From Nitrospira sp. bin75 (GTDB lineage: Bacteria > Nitrospirota > Nitrospiria > Nitrospirales > UBA8639): DNA of 64,000 nucleotides. A model generated the notes under the pieces. It made no database searches, was not told the origin of the DNA, and saw nothing but the letters and a program-made list of their open reading frames with translations. Location of the stretch: NCBI GenBank assembly GCA_002238765.1, contig MPMZ01000003.1, positions 32,730 to 96,729 on the forward strand, written 5' to 3'. Position numbers and translations under genes: made by a program. Below, one piece after another: positions 34,672 through 42,515 of the stretch (the first letter of the stretch is position 1; the number at the start of each line of letters is the position of its first letter).

Positions 34672-35388
34672 TTGAATGATCTGTCGACGAACATCCGGAC
34701 GACACAGGAGCGAATCCGTCGCGCTGCGGAACGCGTGGGGCGGGACCCGCGTCGTGTCCGATTGGTCGCGGCGACCAAATACGTCGAAGCGCCCCGGGTC
34801 CTTGAAGCCATCCGGGCGGGTCTGACCATCTGTGGAGAAAATCGGTGGCAGGAAGCGCAAGCCAAGATGCAGGCGGTGGGTCAACGTGAGGACGTGGAGT
34901 GGCATTTTATCGGTCGGCTCCAGCGACGAAAACTCAAGTGGTTGGTGGGACGATTCGGCCTCATTCATTCCGTGGAATCCGTGGCGCAGGCCGAGGAGAT
35001 TCACTGCCGGGCCCGTGAGCAAGGCACGTCCCAAGCCATCCTGCTCGAAGTGAACGTCGGAGGAGAAGAATCCAAAGGGGGGTTTGCCCCCGACGCGTTG
35101 CCGGCGGCCGTCTCGAAAATCGACTCCTTCCCGTCCGTGTCCGTGCAAGGCTTAATGGCGCTTCCTCCGTGGAATCCCGATCCCGAAACGATGCGACCGT
35201 ATTTTCAGCGTCTCAAACACCTGGCTGACCGGATCAACGGGATGCCGTGGCAACGCGTCCGTCTGCATGATCTCTCCATGGGCATGTCCAATGATTTTGA
35301 AGTCGCGGTTGAGGAAGGCGCGACGTTGGTTCGCGTCGGCACCGCGCTGTTCGGAACTCGACCGCAGCCTGCGATGACTGAATCGTGA
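34672..35388 (+). CDS. yggS: YggS family PLP homeostasis protein
   Basis: Pyridoxal-phosphate-binding single TIM-barrel protein controlling PLP and amino-acid homeostasis; no catalytic reaction is established. 238 residues: RLVAATKYVEAPRV with the PLP Lys, CGENRWQEAQAKM, WHFIGRLQRRK, and LSMGMSNDFEVAVEEGATLVRVGTALFG. It starts at TTG 34672. The 181 bases upstream show no gene. Confidence 0.95.
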   Translation: MNDLSTNIRTTQERIRRAAERVGRDPRRVRLVAATKYVEAPRVLEAIRAGLTICGENRWQEAQAKMQAVGQREDVEWHFIGRLQRRKLKWLVGRFGLIHSVESVAQAEEIHCRAREQGTSQAILLEVNVGGEESKGGFAPDALPAAVSKIDSFPSVSVQGLMALPPWNPDPETMRPYFQRLKHLADRINGMPWQRVRLHDLSMGMSNDFEVAVEEGATLVRVGTALFGTRPQPAMTES

Positions 35389-35409
35389 ACGCAGCCTGGA
35401 ATCCAGTTG

Positions 35410-35450
35410 TTCCCCTCCTTTGTAAGGAGGGGTGAAGGGGAGGTAGAGCC
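35410..35450. repeat. Dispersed CTCCTTTGTAAGGAGG repeat
   Basis: CCCCTCCTTTGTAAGGAGGGG, itself a palindrome, followed by GAAGGGGAGGTAGAGCC. It is nearly identical to the reverse complement of the right end of the element at 55527-55649. Confidence 0.65.
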
Positions 35451-35521
35451 TGGAGATGTGGTGCAGGATGACAAATGCCTGGAACTCCGCCAACCGATGT
35501 TTGTCATGAGGAGAAGTGACC

Positions 35522-35818
35522 ATGTTTGTCGCCGGTAATATTTTGCAGGGCTTGGCCTATGTCCTGGACACGGTCCTGTTTTTGTATATGTGGCTGATTA
35601 TTATCCGGGCCCTGATTTCGTGGGTGAATCCTGATCCATGGAATCCGATCGTTCAGTTTCTCGCAAAGGCGACCGACCCCGTCTTGTTCGTCATCCGATG
35701 CAGGGTGGGCATACTCGGAGGCATCGACGTCTCGCCCATCCTGGCGATTTTGCTGATCATGTTTTTGCAATATGCCGTGGTACAAACCATTCGAGATATC
35801 GGGCTCCGGTTGCATTGA
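35522..35818 (+). CDS. yggT: YggT family membrane protein
   Basis: Small inner-membrane protein, often next to yggS, with roles proposed in osmotic tolerance and division-associated membrane organisation. 98 residues, with hydrophobic segments at about 8-30 and 70-90. The family motif IIIRALISWVNPDPWNPIVQFL is cut into a first repeat, with a second partial repeat after it. GAGGAGAA lies 6 bases before ATG 35522. DivIVA, a frequent neighbour, is absent. Confidence 0.9.
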   Translation: MFVAGNILQGLAYVLDTVLFLYMWLIIIRALISWVNPDPWNPIVQFLAKATDPVLFVIRCRVGILGGIDVSPILAILLIMFLQYAVVQTIRDIGLRLH

Positions 35819-35928
35819 CGACTGAGGACGATCGGCATGGGCTTTCCAGAAGATGCGTGTCGCATCGCGCTTCCACGGGGTTCTGCTTCACGAAGACCGC
35901 GGCGTGACGCCCATTGACTCGTGTCCTC

Positions 35929-37029
35929 ATGCGTTCCATCCTCCATGCCTTTCAACGGGCGGTCCACGAAAAGGTCTTTCCGGGTGCGGTAGCCCTGGTG
36001 CGATCTCGCGGAACCGTCGTGTTTCATGAAGCCGTTGGAACGCGCGGAGTTCCACCCGACGACCAACCCGTCCGCCGGGAGTCGATGTATGATTTGGCGT
36101 CCTTAACCAAACCCTTGGCCACGAGCACGGCCACGTTGTGTTTGGTCCAGGACGGGTGTTTGCACTTGGACCAGCCCGTGTCTCGGTGGGTGGAAGAGTT
36201 GCGGGACAGCCCCGTTGCCGGCGTCGTGCTCCGGCAACTGCTTTCCCACCGGTCGGGGTTGCCGGCCTGGCGGCCCTATCATGAACAATTGGCGCCCGCG
36301 GGGTTGCCGCCCCGGAATGAAGAAGAACGACGGCAACGCGTGCACGCGTTGCTGAACGCCATCGCGCGTGAACCCGTCGAATATCGGCCAGGCAGTCAAA
36401 GTCTGTACAGCGACGTGGGCTTTATGCTGCTGGGCGTGATCGTCGAACGGTGCGCGGGGTTGCCTTTGGCCGCCTATTGCCGGCGGAGAATCTTTGAGCC
36501 CTTGGGCATTTCGTCCCTGGCGTTTATCGGTGGTGACGACGCGGAGACGGAGGACCCGGCGAAAATCGTCCCGACGGAATGGGATCGTTGGAGAAATCGT
36601 CTGCTGTGCGGAGAAGTGCATGATGAAAACGCCTACGCGTTGGGAGGTAGTGCCGGGCACGCCGGGCTGTTCGGCACGGCTCACGCCGTCGGCCTGCTCT
36701 CAGCCGCGTGGCTTCAGGCGGTCCAAGGTCGTGACGGCTTCTTGAGTGCCGCTCTTGCGAAACGGTTCACCCATCGTGAATCCGGGACTTCGTCGTGGGC
36801 GTTGGGATGGGATACCCCGTCCGCCCCTTCGTCGTCAGGTACGCGGTTTTCCACACGGGCGTTCGGGCACGTGGGGTTTACGGGGACGTCGCTCTGGATC
36901 GAACCGTCCCGTGAACTCGAGGTGATTATCTTATCCAATCGCGTGCATCCGACCCGGACGAACACGGCCATCAAGACGTTCCGTCCGCACATTCATGATG
37001 CGATCTGGCAGGAATGGGGCGGGAGGTGA
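35929..37029 (+). CDS. Serine hydrolase of the beta-lactamase (class C/PBP4*) family
   Basis: Predicted serine hydrolase; family members include esterases, D-amino-acid peptidases and class C beta-lactamases. 366 residues: the nucleophile in DLASLTKPLATS (SxxK), QLLSHRSGLPAW, YSDVGFMLLG (Tyr of the second motif, with D instead of N), and HVGFTGTSLWIEP near the C-terminus. No clear signal peptide, so likely cytoplasmic. The true substrate is unknown. ATG 35929 is preferred over TTG 35914. Confidence 0.85.
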   Translation: MRSILHAFQRAVHEKVFPGAVALVRSRGTVVFHEAVGTRGVPPDDQPVRRESMYDLASLTKPLATSTATLCLVQDGCLHLDQPVSRWVEELRDSPVAGVVLRQLLSHRSGLPAWRPYHEQLAPAGLPPRNEEERRQRVHALLNAIAREPVEYRPGSQSLYSDVGFMLLGVIVERCAGLPLAAYCRRRIFEPLGISSLAFIGGDDAETEDPAKIVPTEWDRWRNRLLCGEVHDENAYALGGSAGHAGLFGTAHAVGLLSAAWLQAVQGRDGFLSAALAKRFTHRESGTSSWALGWDTPSAPSSSGTRFSTRAFGHVGFTGTSLWIEPSRELEVIILSNRVHPTRTNTAIKTFRPHIHDAIWQEWGGR

Positions 37030-37074
37030 CGCGGCGGAGAACGGTAGGCGCCACACGGTCGAGACGGAACCGGG

Positions 37075-37389
37075 TCAGTCGGGATACTCAACCCACGATT
37101 CTTTTTCAGCGAGATACTTTTGCCCCTTGAAATTCAACCGGGTCCGCATGTGTATAAAGCCCAAGTGACGCAGTTTGTCCACGATTTCCGCGACGGCTCC
37201 ACCCACGGTCTGGTGAACGTCGCTTTCCGTCACTAACGCTTCGTACATCATACTGGCCGTATACCCGCGATTGACGTGCTTGACCGGCACCATGCGGTTG
37301 AAATAACGATCACTGGGATCGGTGCCCTCCAACTGGTGCTTCTCAACCACGGCGTTGCGCAATCGAAATGACAACGGCAAGGTACTCAT
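37075..37389 (-). CDS. Conserved-looking hypothetical protein
   Basis: 104 residues, soluble, mixed charge, no signal or membrane segment. I do not recognise the family. It is probably a real gene: it has a good promoter (37427-37455), an AAGGA site before ATG 37389, and codon use like its neighbours. The centre has ASMMYEALVTESDVHQTVGGAVAEIVDKL, which reads as two helices, and the end is a basic patch followed by KESWVEYPD. Minus strand, convergent with the hydrolase. Confidence 0.6.
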   Translation of the reverse strand: MSTLPLSFRLRNAVVEKHQLEGTDPSDRYFNRMVPVKHVNRGYTASMMYEALVTESDVHQTVGGAVAEIVDKLRHLGFIHMRTRLNFKGQKYLAEKESWVEYPD

Positions 37390-37426
37390 GCAGATTGGTC
37401 CTTCCTTTTCATATTGCGGTACGATG

Positions 37427-37455
37427 ATTATAGGGGGCGTCGATTAGAGCTGCAA
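37427..37455 (-). promoter_or_regulatory. Promoter of the 104-residue hypothetical gene
   Basis: On the minus strand TTGCAG (37455-37450), 17-base spacer and a perfect TATAAT (37432-37427), about 38 bases upstream of the start. Confidence 0.55.
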
Positions 37456-37612
37456 CCTTGGAAAAATCAAAGGCATATCCTGTTTATGGGAGCGTTTGAC
37501 ACCACATAGTATTCGGTTCAGAATTTTGAACTTCTCGCTGGAAGAGTAAATCTTCCATGAGAATGAGTAGGCGGTAGCTCAAGCGTTAGAACACTATAAG
37601 GAAGGAAAGGAT

Positions 37613-37732
37613 ATGGCTGACAAGTATGATGACCTATTTAGTTTTTACATCAAGTTATACGACGATGAGATAGCTCGTTTTCGAGGATTGGATACTAAGA
37701 TCGGGAGATATTTGTCAGCGTACCCGGTCCTT
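37613..37732 (+). pseudogene. 5' fragment of an AT-rich gene broken by an IS
   Basis: ATG 37613, preceded by AAGGAAGGAAAGG, opens 40 codons (MADKYDDLFSFYIKLYDDE... to YLSAYPVL) before the IS end at 37733. The fragment looks like a charged amphipathic start leading into a membrane helix. It is much more AT-rich than the core genes, suggesting foreign origin. The rest of the gene is not on the other side of this IS. A possible match is the 5'-truncated minus-strand gene at 63400-63873 (see findings). Confidence 0.6.
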
Positions 37733-37793
37733 AGAGGTGGCTCGGTTTCCTTGAACAGGTTGCAGGCTGTTGATAAGTGGCTCTCCGCTCTGG

Positions 37794-38624
37794 TTATGCC
37801 GCCGCCGGGATTGGCTTGGGCTGGTTGAAATAGACTTGGTCGGGCGTTTGCCCGCCAAGGGCTGAATGCGGTCTCTGTCGGTTGTAGAAGGCCAGATAGC
37901 GGCCAAGCCCGCTCCGAGCCTCCGAGACGCTTCGGTAGGCGCGCAGATAGACTTCCTCATATTTGATCGTCCGCCAGAGCCGTTCGACAAAAACATTGTC
38001 GCGCCAGGCGCCCTTGCCGTCCATGCTAATGGCGATCTTGGCGTCCTGCAAGGCCTGGAGAAAGGCCAGAGAGGTGAACTGGCTGCCCTGATCCGTGTTC
38101 AGGATCTCAGGCGTGCCATGGCGAGCGAGGGCGTCGCTCAACGCCTCCACGCACGGCCCCGTCTCCAGCGTCATCGAGAGCCGCCAGGCGAGTACCTTGC
38201 GACTGAACCAGTCGAGGACCGCTACCAGATACACGAACCCCCGCGCCATGGGCACATAGGTGATGTCCATCGCCCAGACGTGGTTTGGGCGGGTGACGGC
38301 CAGCTTCCTTAACAGATACGGGTAAATCGGGTGGCCCGGCGTCGGGTGCGACGTGGTCGGGCGCCGATAGAGCGCCGCGATCCCCATCCGCTTCATCAGC
38401 GTGGCGACATGGAGGCGGCCGACCTCATAGCCTTCCTGCCGCAGCAAGCCCCGCAGCATCCGGCTGCCAGCAAAGGGATAGTCCAAGTGCAACGCATCAA
38501 GCCGGCGCATCAACACCAAGTCGGCGACGGAAGCGGGACGACGCTGGTAATAGACACTGCCGCGACTCATCCCCAGCAGCCGGGCCTGACGGCTGATGCT
38601 CAATTGGTGCTCGTGGTCGATCAT
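37794..38624 (-). CDS. IS3-family transposase OrfB (DDE integrase)
   Basis: Catalytic part of the transposase. 276 residues: an N-terminal HTH_21-like helix region (LSISRQARLLGMSRGSVYY), then the rve integrase core. Catalytic Asp in WAMDITYVPM, second Asp in LNTDQGSQFTS, and Glu in VERLWRTIKYEEVYL, followed by FYNRQRPHSALGGQTPDQVY. Its ATG overlaps the orfA stop (ATGA), so coupling may replace or add to the programmed frameshift usual in IS3 elements. Confidence 0.95.
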   Translation of the reverse strand: MIDHEHQLSISRQARLLGMSRGSVYYQRRPASVADLVLMRRLDALHLDYPFAGSRMLRGLLRQEGYEVGRLHVATLMKRMGIAALYRRPTTSHPTPGHPIYPYLLRKLAVTRPNHVWAMDITYVPMARGFVYLVAVLDWFSRKVLAWRLSMTLETGPCVEALSDALARHGTPEILNTDQGSQFTSLAFLQALQDAKIAISMDGKGAWRDNVFVERLWRTIKYEEVYLRAYRSVSEARSGLGRYLAFYNRQRPHSALGGQTPDQVYFNQPKPIPAAA

Positions 38625-38932
38625 CGTCTTGCGCTCGGCAACAGACCGGCCTTGCTGAGCGCACCCTCTAAAAAATCATTCTCCAGGGTCAGTTGCCCGA
38701 TCTTCGCATGCAGCACGGTGACATCGCACTCGGGGACCGCCGTCTTCTTCCCCCCACTGTCGAAGACCTCGGGTATGCCTGCCAGGAGTTGTTCCTTCCA
38801 CTGCTTGATCTGGTTCGGATGCACGTCGAACTGCTGGGCGAGTTCTGACAGCGTCTGTTCCCCGCGGATGGCCGCCAGCGCCACCTTGGCCTTCAAAGCC
38901 GGGCTATGGTTTCGGCGTAGTCGTCTCGTCAT
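38621..38932 (-). CDS. IS3-family transposase OrfA
   Basis: DNA-binding part of the transposase. 103 residues: an HTH of the transposase_8 type (HSPALKAKVALAAIRGEQTL, LAQQFDVHPNQIKQWKEQLL) and a C-terminal leucine-zipper-like stretch (LHAKIGQLTLENDFLEGAL). It has a GAGGAGG ribosome site just upstream. Confidence 0.93.
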   Translation of the reverse strand: MTRRLRRNHSPALKAKVALAAIRGEQTLSELAQQFDVHPNQIKQWKEQLLAGIPEVFDSGGKKTAVPECDVTVLHAKIGQLTLENDFLEGALSKAGLLPSARR

Positions 38933-39048
38933 GGGTCCTCCTCATTCACGGCAATCATGCCGCTCGTGAGCAGAAATGTCACTTATCCCCCTTGTTCAAA
39001 TTTCCCGAGCCACCTCTGAGTTACCAACTGAAAGAGAGGGTAGCTAAC

Positions 39049-39207
39049 ATGTCGGAAAACAATCGGGTTGACCCCAATGCATCTGAACAACAGCAAGTTG
39101 AAACACAACAATCAGGACCGACATCTCCAGATCCTGAGGTGCAGGCTCCTCAAAACGTTTTAATTACAGAAGGCTACGAACCGCCAGCAGCCGAAACAGC
39201 GGATTAG
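39049..39207 (+). CDS. Small hypothetical protein
   Basis: 52 residues from ATG 39049, after GAGAGGG. Low-complexity, rich in Gln, Pro, Ser, Thr and Glu (NASEQQQVETQQSGPTSPDPE); likely disordered. No family recognised. Only 31 bases from the IS end. A GCCTAAC motif follows the stop by six bases, as in some integron cassettes. Confidence 0.42.
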   Translation: MSENNRVDPNASEQQQVETQQSGPTSPDPEVQAPQNVLITEGYEPPAAETAD

Positions 39208-39213
39208 AAAAAG

Positions 39214-39345
39214 GCCTAACAATTGTGGCAATACAGACTGCCACGAACGGTCTACTCGAACACTTTTCGAGTTCTGTGGATTAGTCTAGCATTTGACAAA
39301 CCCATTAATCGGAATTCTTTTTGCCGCTGATGCAAGTCGTTATAC
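39214..39345 (+). other. Possible attC-like recombination site
   Basis: GCCTAACAATT (39214-39224) matches the usual 5' end (RYYYAAC) of integron attC sites and follows an ORF stop. A hairpin CTCGAA/TTCGAG lies inside, and GTTATAC (39339-39345) stands 132 bases later, 20 bases before the next ORF. The 3' core differs from GTTRRRY and is not complementary to the 5' core, so this is tentative. Confidence 0.25.
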
Positions 39346-39365
39346 GACCGCAAAGAGGAGGTAAA

Positions 39366-39677
39366 ATGGCGATCAAAGAAGATGATTTATCTGCAATGAA
39401 TTTGCTCTTGTCTCAAGGTAAAACAATAGCCGACATAGCCAAGAGATATTCTCAATATGATTACTGGGAAATCTATGGAAAAGTCAATGATTTCAGCTTT
39501 CTTGGAAAAAAGCGTAAAATTTCCAACAAGTTGCGGGATTTGGTTGCTGCAAAGAAAGAAGATCGTGTGGTATTAGTCAAAGATACGCAAAAGCTTCTTG
39601 ATGAATTGTACGGTAGCCTAAAGGCAAACAGTAAAAAGCTTGTCTCAATAGCTCGCATTTTAAAAAAAGACGTCTAA
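39366..39677 (+). CDS. Small hypothetical protein, cassette-like
   Basis: 103 residues, basic, AT-rich codons, with an excellent AGAGGAGG site before ATG 39366. The N-terminal third (LLLSQGKTIADIAKRYSQYDYWEIYGKV) resembles a small helix-turn-helix, so nucleic-acid binding is possible. The stop codon TAA lies inside GTCTAAC, the way integron-cassette genes often end. No family recognised. Confidence 0.55.
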   Translation: MAIKEDDLSAMNLLLSQGKTIADIAKRYSQYDYWEIYGKVNDFSFLGKKRKISNKLRDLVAAKKEDRVVLVKDTQKLLDELYGSLKANSKKLVSIARILKKDV

Positions 39678-40025
39678 CAAGTCGCCGGCAGGGATGCAAG
39701 CTACTTTGTGGTTACGCCCTTATTAGAATCGTGATGTTGCTATATGCTGGATGTAACTAATAACCACCTTTGCTTGCTAAGGTTGCTCTGGATGGTTTCC
39801 CTTCGCCCAAGCTCAGAGAGCTTTTACCCTCACTGCTGATCGTTTTGATGCCCTTCCCGCTCTCCCACAATCCTGCGTTTCGTGGATCCAAAATGATTTC
39901 TTCATCGACGGTTGAGACTCGCTGTGCGGGTTTGTGCTCAAGGCCGTTGGCCCGAAATAAATGTTTGGCTCCGGTTGACTTACTCGCTTCCTGTCCTTAG
40001 TCTTATTCCATTAAGGAGGATACTC
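39678..40025. other. 348-base region with a long imperfect palindrome
   Basis: No supported gene. GCAAGCTACTTTGTGGTTA (from about 39692) is mirrored by TAACCACCTTTGCTTGC (to about 39778), with an inner TTATTAG/CTAATAA pair. This makes a long structured segment right after the cassette-like ORF. The rest is a leader for pgsA ending in AAGGAGG. Confidence 0.5.
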
Positions 40026-40634
40026 GTGATTCCCAAACAAGGACCAGGTACGGACGTGATGGATGCACGCTTCTCCATTGGGGGCGTGGTTCCGCTGAAC
40101 ATCCCCAACAGCCTCACAATTCTCCGTATCCTGCTGATCCCGCTCATCGTCGGGTTGTTGGTCTATGAGCACGTGGAGTATGCCCTGGTGACGTTGATCA
40201 TCGCGGCACTGACCGATGCGCTGGATGGCACGATCGCTCGTATCGCGAATCAGAAAACGCAATTCGGGGCCTACCTCGATCCGTTGGCGGATAAGCTGTT
40301 GCTCATGACGACGTTCGTGACGTTATCCCTGTTGGACATGGTGCCGGTGTGGAGTGTCATCCTGGTCGTGAGTCGCGACGCCATTTTACTCACCGGCACA
40401 TTGTTGGCCCATCTCACCGAGACGACCATTGATGCCTCGCCCACGTTGTTGGGCAAGGCCACGACGCTGTTTCAGGCGAGCTATATTATCCTGGTGCTTG
40501 CCTTGACCGCTCAAAAGCTGGACCCCGTGCTGCTGTTTCCCCTGTTGTTGACGATGAGTCTGCTGACGGTCCTGTCCGGCTTGCATTACATTCTCCGCGG
40601 AGTGAACCGGTTGAACAACGCCGAGGATTCATAA
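40026..40634 (+). CDS. pgsA: CDP-diacylglycerol-glycerol-3-phosphate phosphatidyltransferase
   Basis: Makes phosphatidylglycerol phosphate in the inner membrane. 202 residues, several membrane helices. The CDP-alcohol phosphotransferase motif is intact: DALDGTIAR...GAYLDPLADK (DGxxAR, GxxxDxxxD). The opening PNSLTILRILLIPLIV is typical of PgsA. GTG 40026 sits six bases after AAGGAGG. Related CDP-alcohol transferases cannot be fully excluded. Confidence 0.9.
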   Translation: MIPKQGPGTDVMDARFSIGGVVPLNIPNSLTILRILLIPLIVGLLVYEHVEYALVTLIIAALTDALDGTIARIANQKTQFGAYLDPLADKLLLMTTFVTLSLLDMVPVWSVILVVSRDAILLTGTLLAHLTETTIDASPTLLGKATTLFQASYIILVLALTAQKLDPVLLFPLLLTMSLLTVLSGLHYILRGVNRLNNAEDS

Positions 40635-40662
40635 GGAGTTCCACGTTTCGTGGTAGGGTTTT

Positions 40663-42483
40663 ATGCTGCACACCCGGCTGGGTCAATTACTGCTTGACGC
40701 CGGTTGTGTGACCTCTGCTCAATTGCATGAGGCGCTGGCTCGCCAGCAGGAGACCCGCCAACCTCTCGGTCAAATCCTCTTTGACCAACAAGTCATTTCT
40801 AAAGAAACGCTGTTCAAGTTTCTGGGCCAGCAGTATGGATTGGCCACGGCGTATCCTTTCCCTGCCGACGTTGACCCGCAGCTGGCGAACTGCGTTCCTC
40901 AGGCCTGGGCTCAGCAACACGTGGCCGTGCCGTTGAGGCAAGCGGGTCGGCGGTTGACGGTCGCCGTGGCTGATCCGGCCAATCTGCACGCGTTGGATGA
41001 GGTGCGGTTTCGTACGGGATTGCAAGTGATTCCGGTCATCGCGCTGGAGGCTGATATTCGCCGGTGCATCCAGGCGTTATACGAGCGGCAGGCTCATGGT
41101 CTCGACGGCGGCTCATCCCCGCCGGTGAGTACGCAGGACGCGGATGACTCGGCCGGTTCTTCCTCGTTCGACTCCGCGTTGCACAACGCCCATCGAGTCG
41201 ATTCACTCCTGCAGTCTGAAGAGATGACGACGTTGCTCGACAAGGCGTCGTCGAGCCTGCGATACGCCCAGCCGGAAGTGGGAGCCGAGGCCTTGGTTGA
41301 AGAGGAATCTCCCGTCGCCCGGTTGGTTCAGACGATTCTCGAACGCGCCGCCGACACGGGTGTGAGCGACGTGCATTTGGAACCCTTTGAGAATGCGGTG
41401 CGCGTGCGGTTCCGGCTGGATGGCGTGTTGCATACGGCGATGACCTATTCCCTGGCGTTGCGGAACGCCGTGATCTCCCGGCTCAAAATCCTCTCGCATT
41501 TGGATATTGCCGAACGTCGCCTTCCACAGGATGGGCGCATGACGTTGGAGTTGGGCTCAAAGCGGACCGTCGACGTTCGTCTTTCGGTGTTGCCTTCCCT
41601 TCATGGGGAGAAAGCCGTGCTTCGATTGCTGAACCGGGCCGGGCAACTGGTCGACCTGACGGCCTTGGGGTTGGATGCGGCCGACACCGAGACCTTGCTC
41701 GCGGCCTTGGACCGTCCGCATGGGATGATCCTGGTGACCGGTCCGACGGGGAGCGGCAAGACCACGACGCTGTATTCGGCGCTGCAAGTGTTGAATACGC
41801 CTGACGTGAATATCGTCACGGTCGAAGATCCGGTGGAATATCACTTCACCGGTATTACGCAAGTCCAGGTCAAGGAAGAGATCGGTCTGGGTTTTGCCCA
41901 GATCTTACGGGCCTTTCTGAGGCAGGATCCGGACATTATGATGGTCGGTGAAATTCGGGATTTGGAAACCGCGCAAATTGCGATCCGGGCTGCCCTGACC
42001 GGGCATCGGGTGCTGTCCACCTTGCACACCCATGATGCGGTGCGGTCAGTGACGCGGTTGCTCGATATGGGCGTCGATCCTTTTATGGTGGCGTCGTCGG
42101 TGAGCGTCATTGTGGCGCAGCGGCTCGTGCGTCGCGTCTGCCCTGATTGCCGACGGCCTGACGACCGTTTTTCGCCAACTCAGCTACGCGAATTGGGCTT
42201 CACCGACGCGGAGACGGCAACCGTCGCCCTGGTGCGCGGGCAGGGCTGTGCCGCGTGTCACGGGACGGGCTATAAAGGGCGAGTCGGTCTGTTTGAGGTC
42301 TTGCCGGTCTCCGAGCGTTTTCGATCTCGTATCCTTGAGCGGCAACACGCCGATCAACTCAAGCAGCAAGCACTGGCGGAGGGCTTGAAAACCGTTCGAC
42401 GAAGCGGATTGGACAAAATCAAGCAAGGGCTCACCACGATAGAAGAGGTGGTGAGTGTGTCCACCGAGGATGAATCCCGGTAA
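40663..42483 (+). CDS. gspE: GspE/PilB-type secretion or pilus assembly ATPase
   Basis: Hexameric ATPase powering type II secretion or type IV pilus assembly. 606 residues: an N-terminal MshEN/T2SSE_N domain (LGQLLLDAGCVTSAQL), a linker, then the ATPase with Walker A GPTGSGKTTT, the Asp box, Walker B MMVGEIRDLETAQIA, and HRVLSTLHTHDAV. A C-terminal four-Cys zinc site (CPDCRR and GCAACHGTGY) is present, as in GspE and PilB. gspF follows; no pilin, secretin or gspG-like gene is in the window. Confidence 0.93.
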   Translation: MLHTRLGQLLLDAGCVTSAQLHEALARQQETRQPLGQILFDQQVISKETLFKFLGQQYGLATAYPFPADVDPQLANCVPQAWAQQHVAVPLRQAGRRLTVAVADPANLHALDEVRFRTGLQVIPVIALEADIRRCIQALYERQAHGLDGGSSPPVSTQDADDSAGSSSFDSALHNAHRVDSLLQSEEMTTLLDKASSSLRYAQPEVGAEALVEEESPVARLVQTILERAADTGVSDVHLEPFENAVRVRFRLDGVLHTAMTYSLALRNAVISRLKILSHLDIAERRLPQDGRMTLELGSKRTVDVRLSVLPSLHGEKAVLRLLNRAGQLVDLTALGLDAADTETLLAALDRPHGMILVTGPTGSGKTTTLYSALQVLNTPDVNIVTVEDPVEYHFTGITQVQVKEEIGLGFAQILRAFLRQDPDIMMVGEIRDLETAQIAIRAALTGHRVLSTLHTHDAVRSVTRLLDMGVDPFMVASSVSVIVAQRLVRRVCPDCRRPDDRFSPTQLRELGFTDAETATVALVRGQGCAACHGTGYKGRVGLFEVLPVSERFRSRILERQHADQLKQQALAEGLKTVRRSGLDKIKQGLTTIEEVVSVSTEDESR

Positions 42484-42515
42484 GCGAAGCCTCGTCCCTT
42501 GAGCCGAACCTGATT

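Larger units (their letters stand above)
37733..39017 (-). mobile_element. Complete IS3-family insertion sequence (copy 1)
   Basis: 1,285 bp bounded by imperfect inverted repeats: the first 13 bases AGAGGTGGCTCGG are identical at both ends (37733-37745 and 39005-39017 reversed), followed by a less conserved TTGAACA. It carries orfA and orfB on the minus strand. The flanks CTT (left) and GAG (right) do not form a target duplication, so the surroundings have rearranged since insertion. The first 127 bases (its 5' end) are identical to 63874-64000. Confidence 0.93.

Noticed and set aside
39770..40000. A 76-codon open frame before pgsA
   Set aside because: No ribosome site, unlikely composition, and it overlaps the long palindrome and the pgsA leader.
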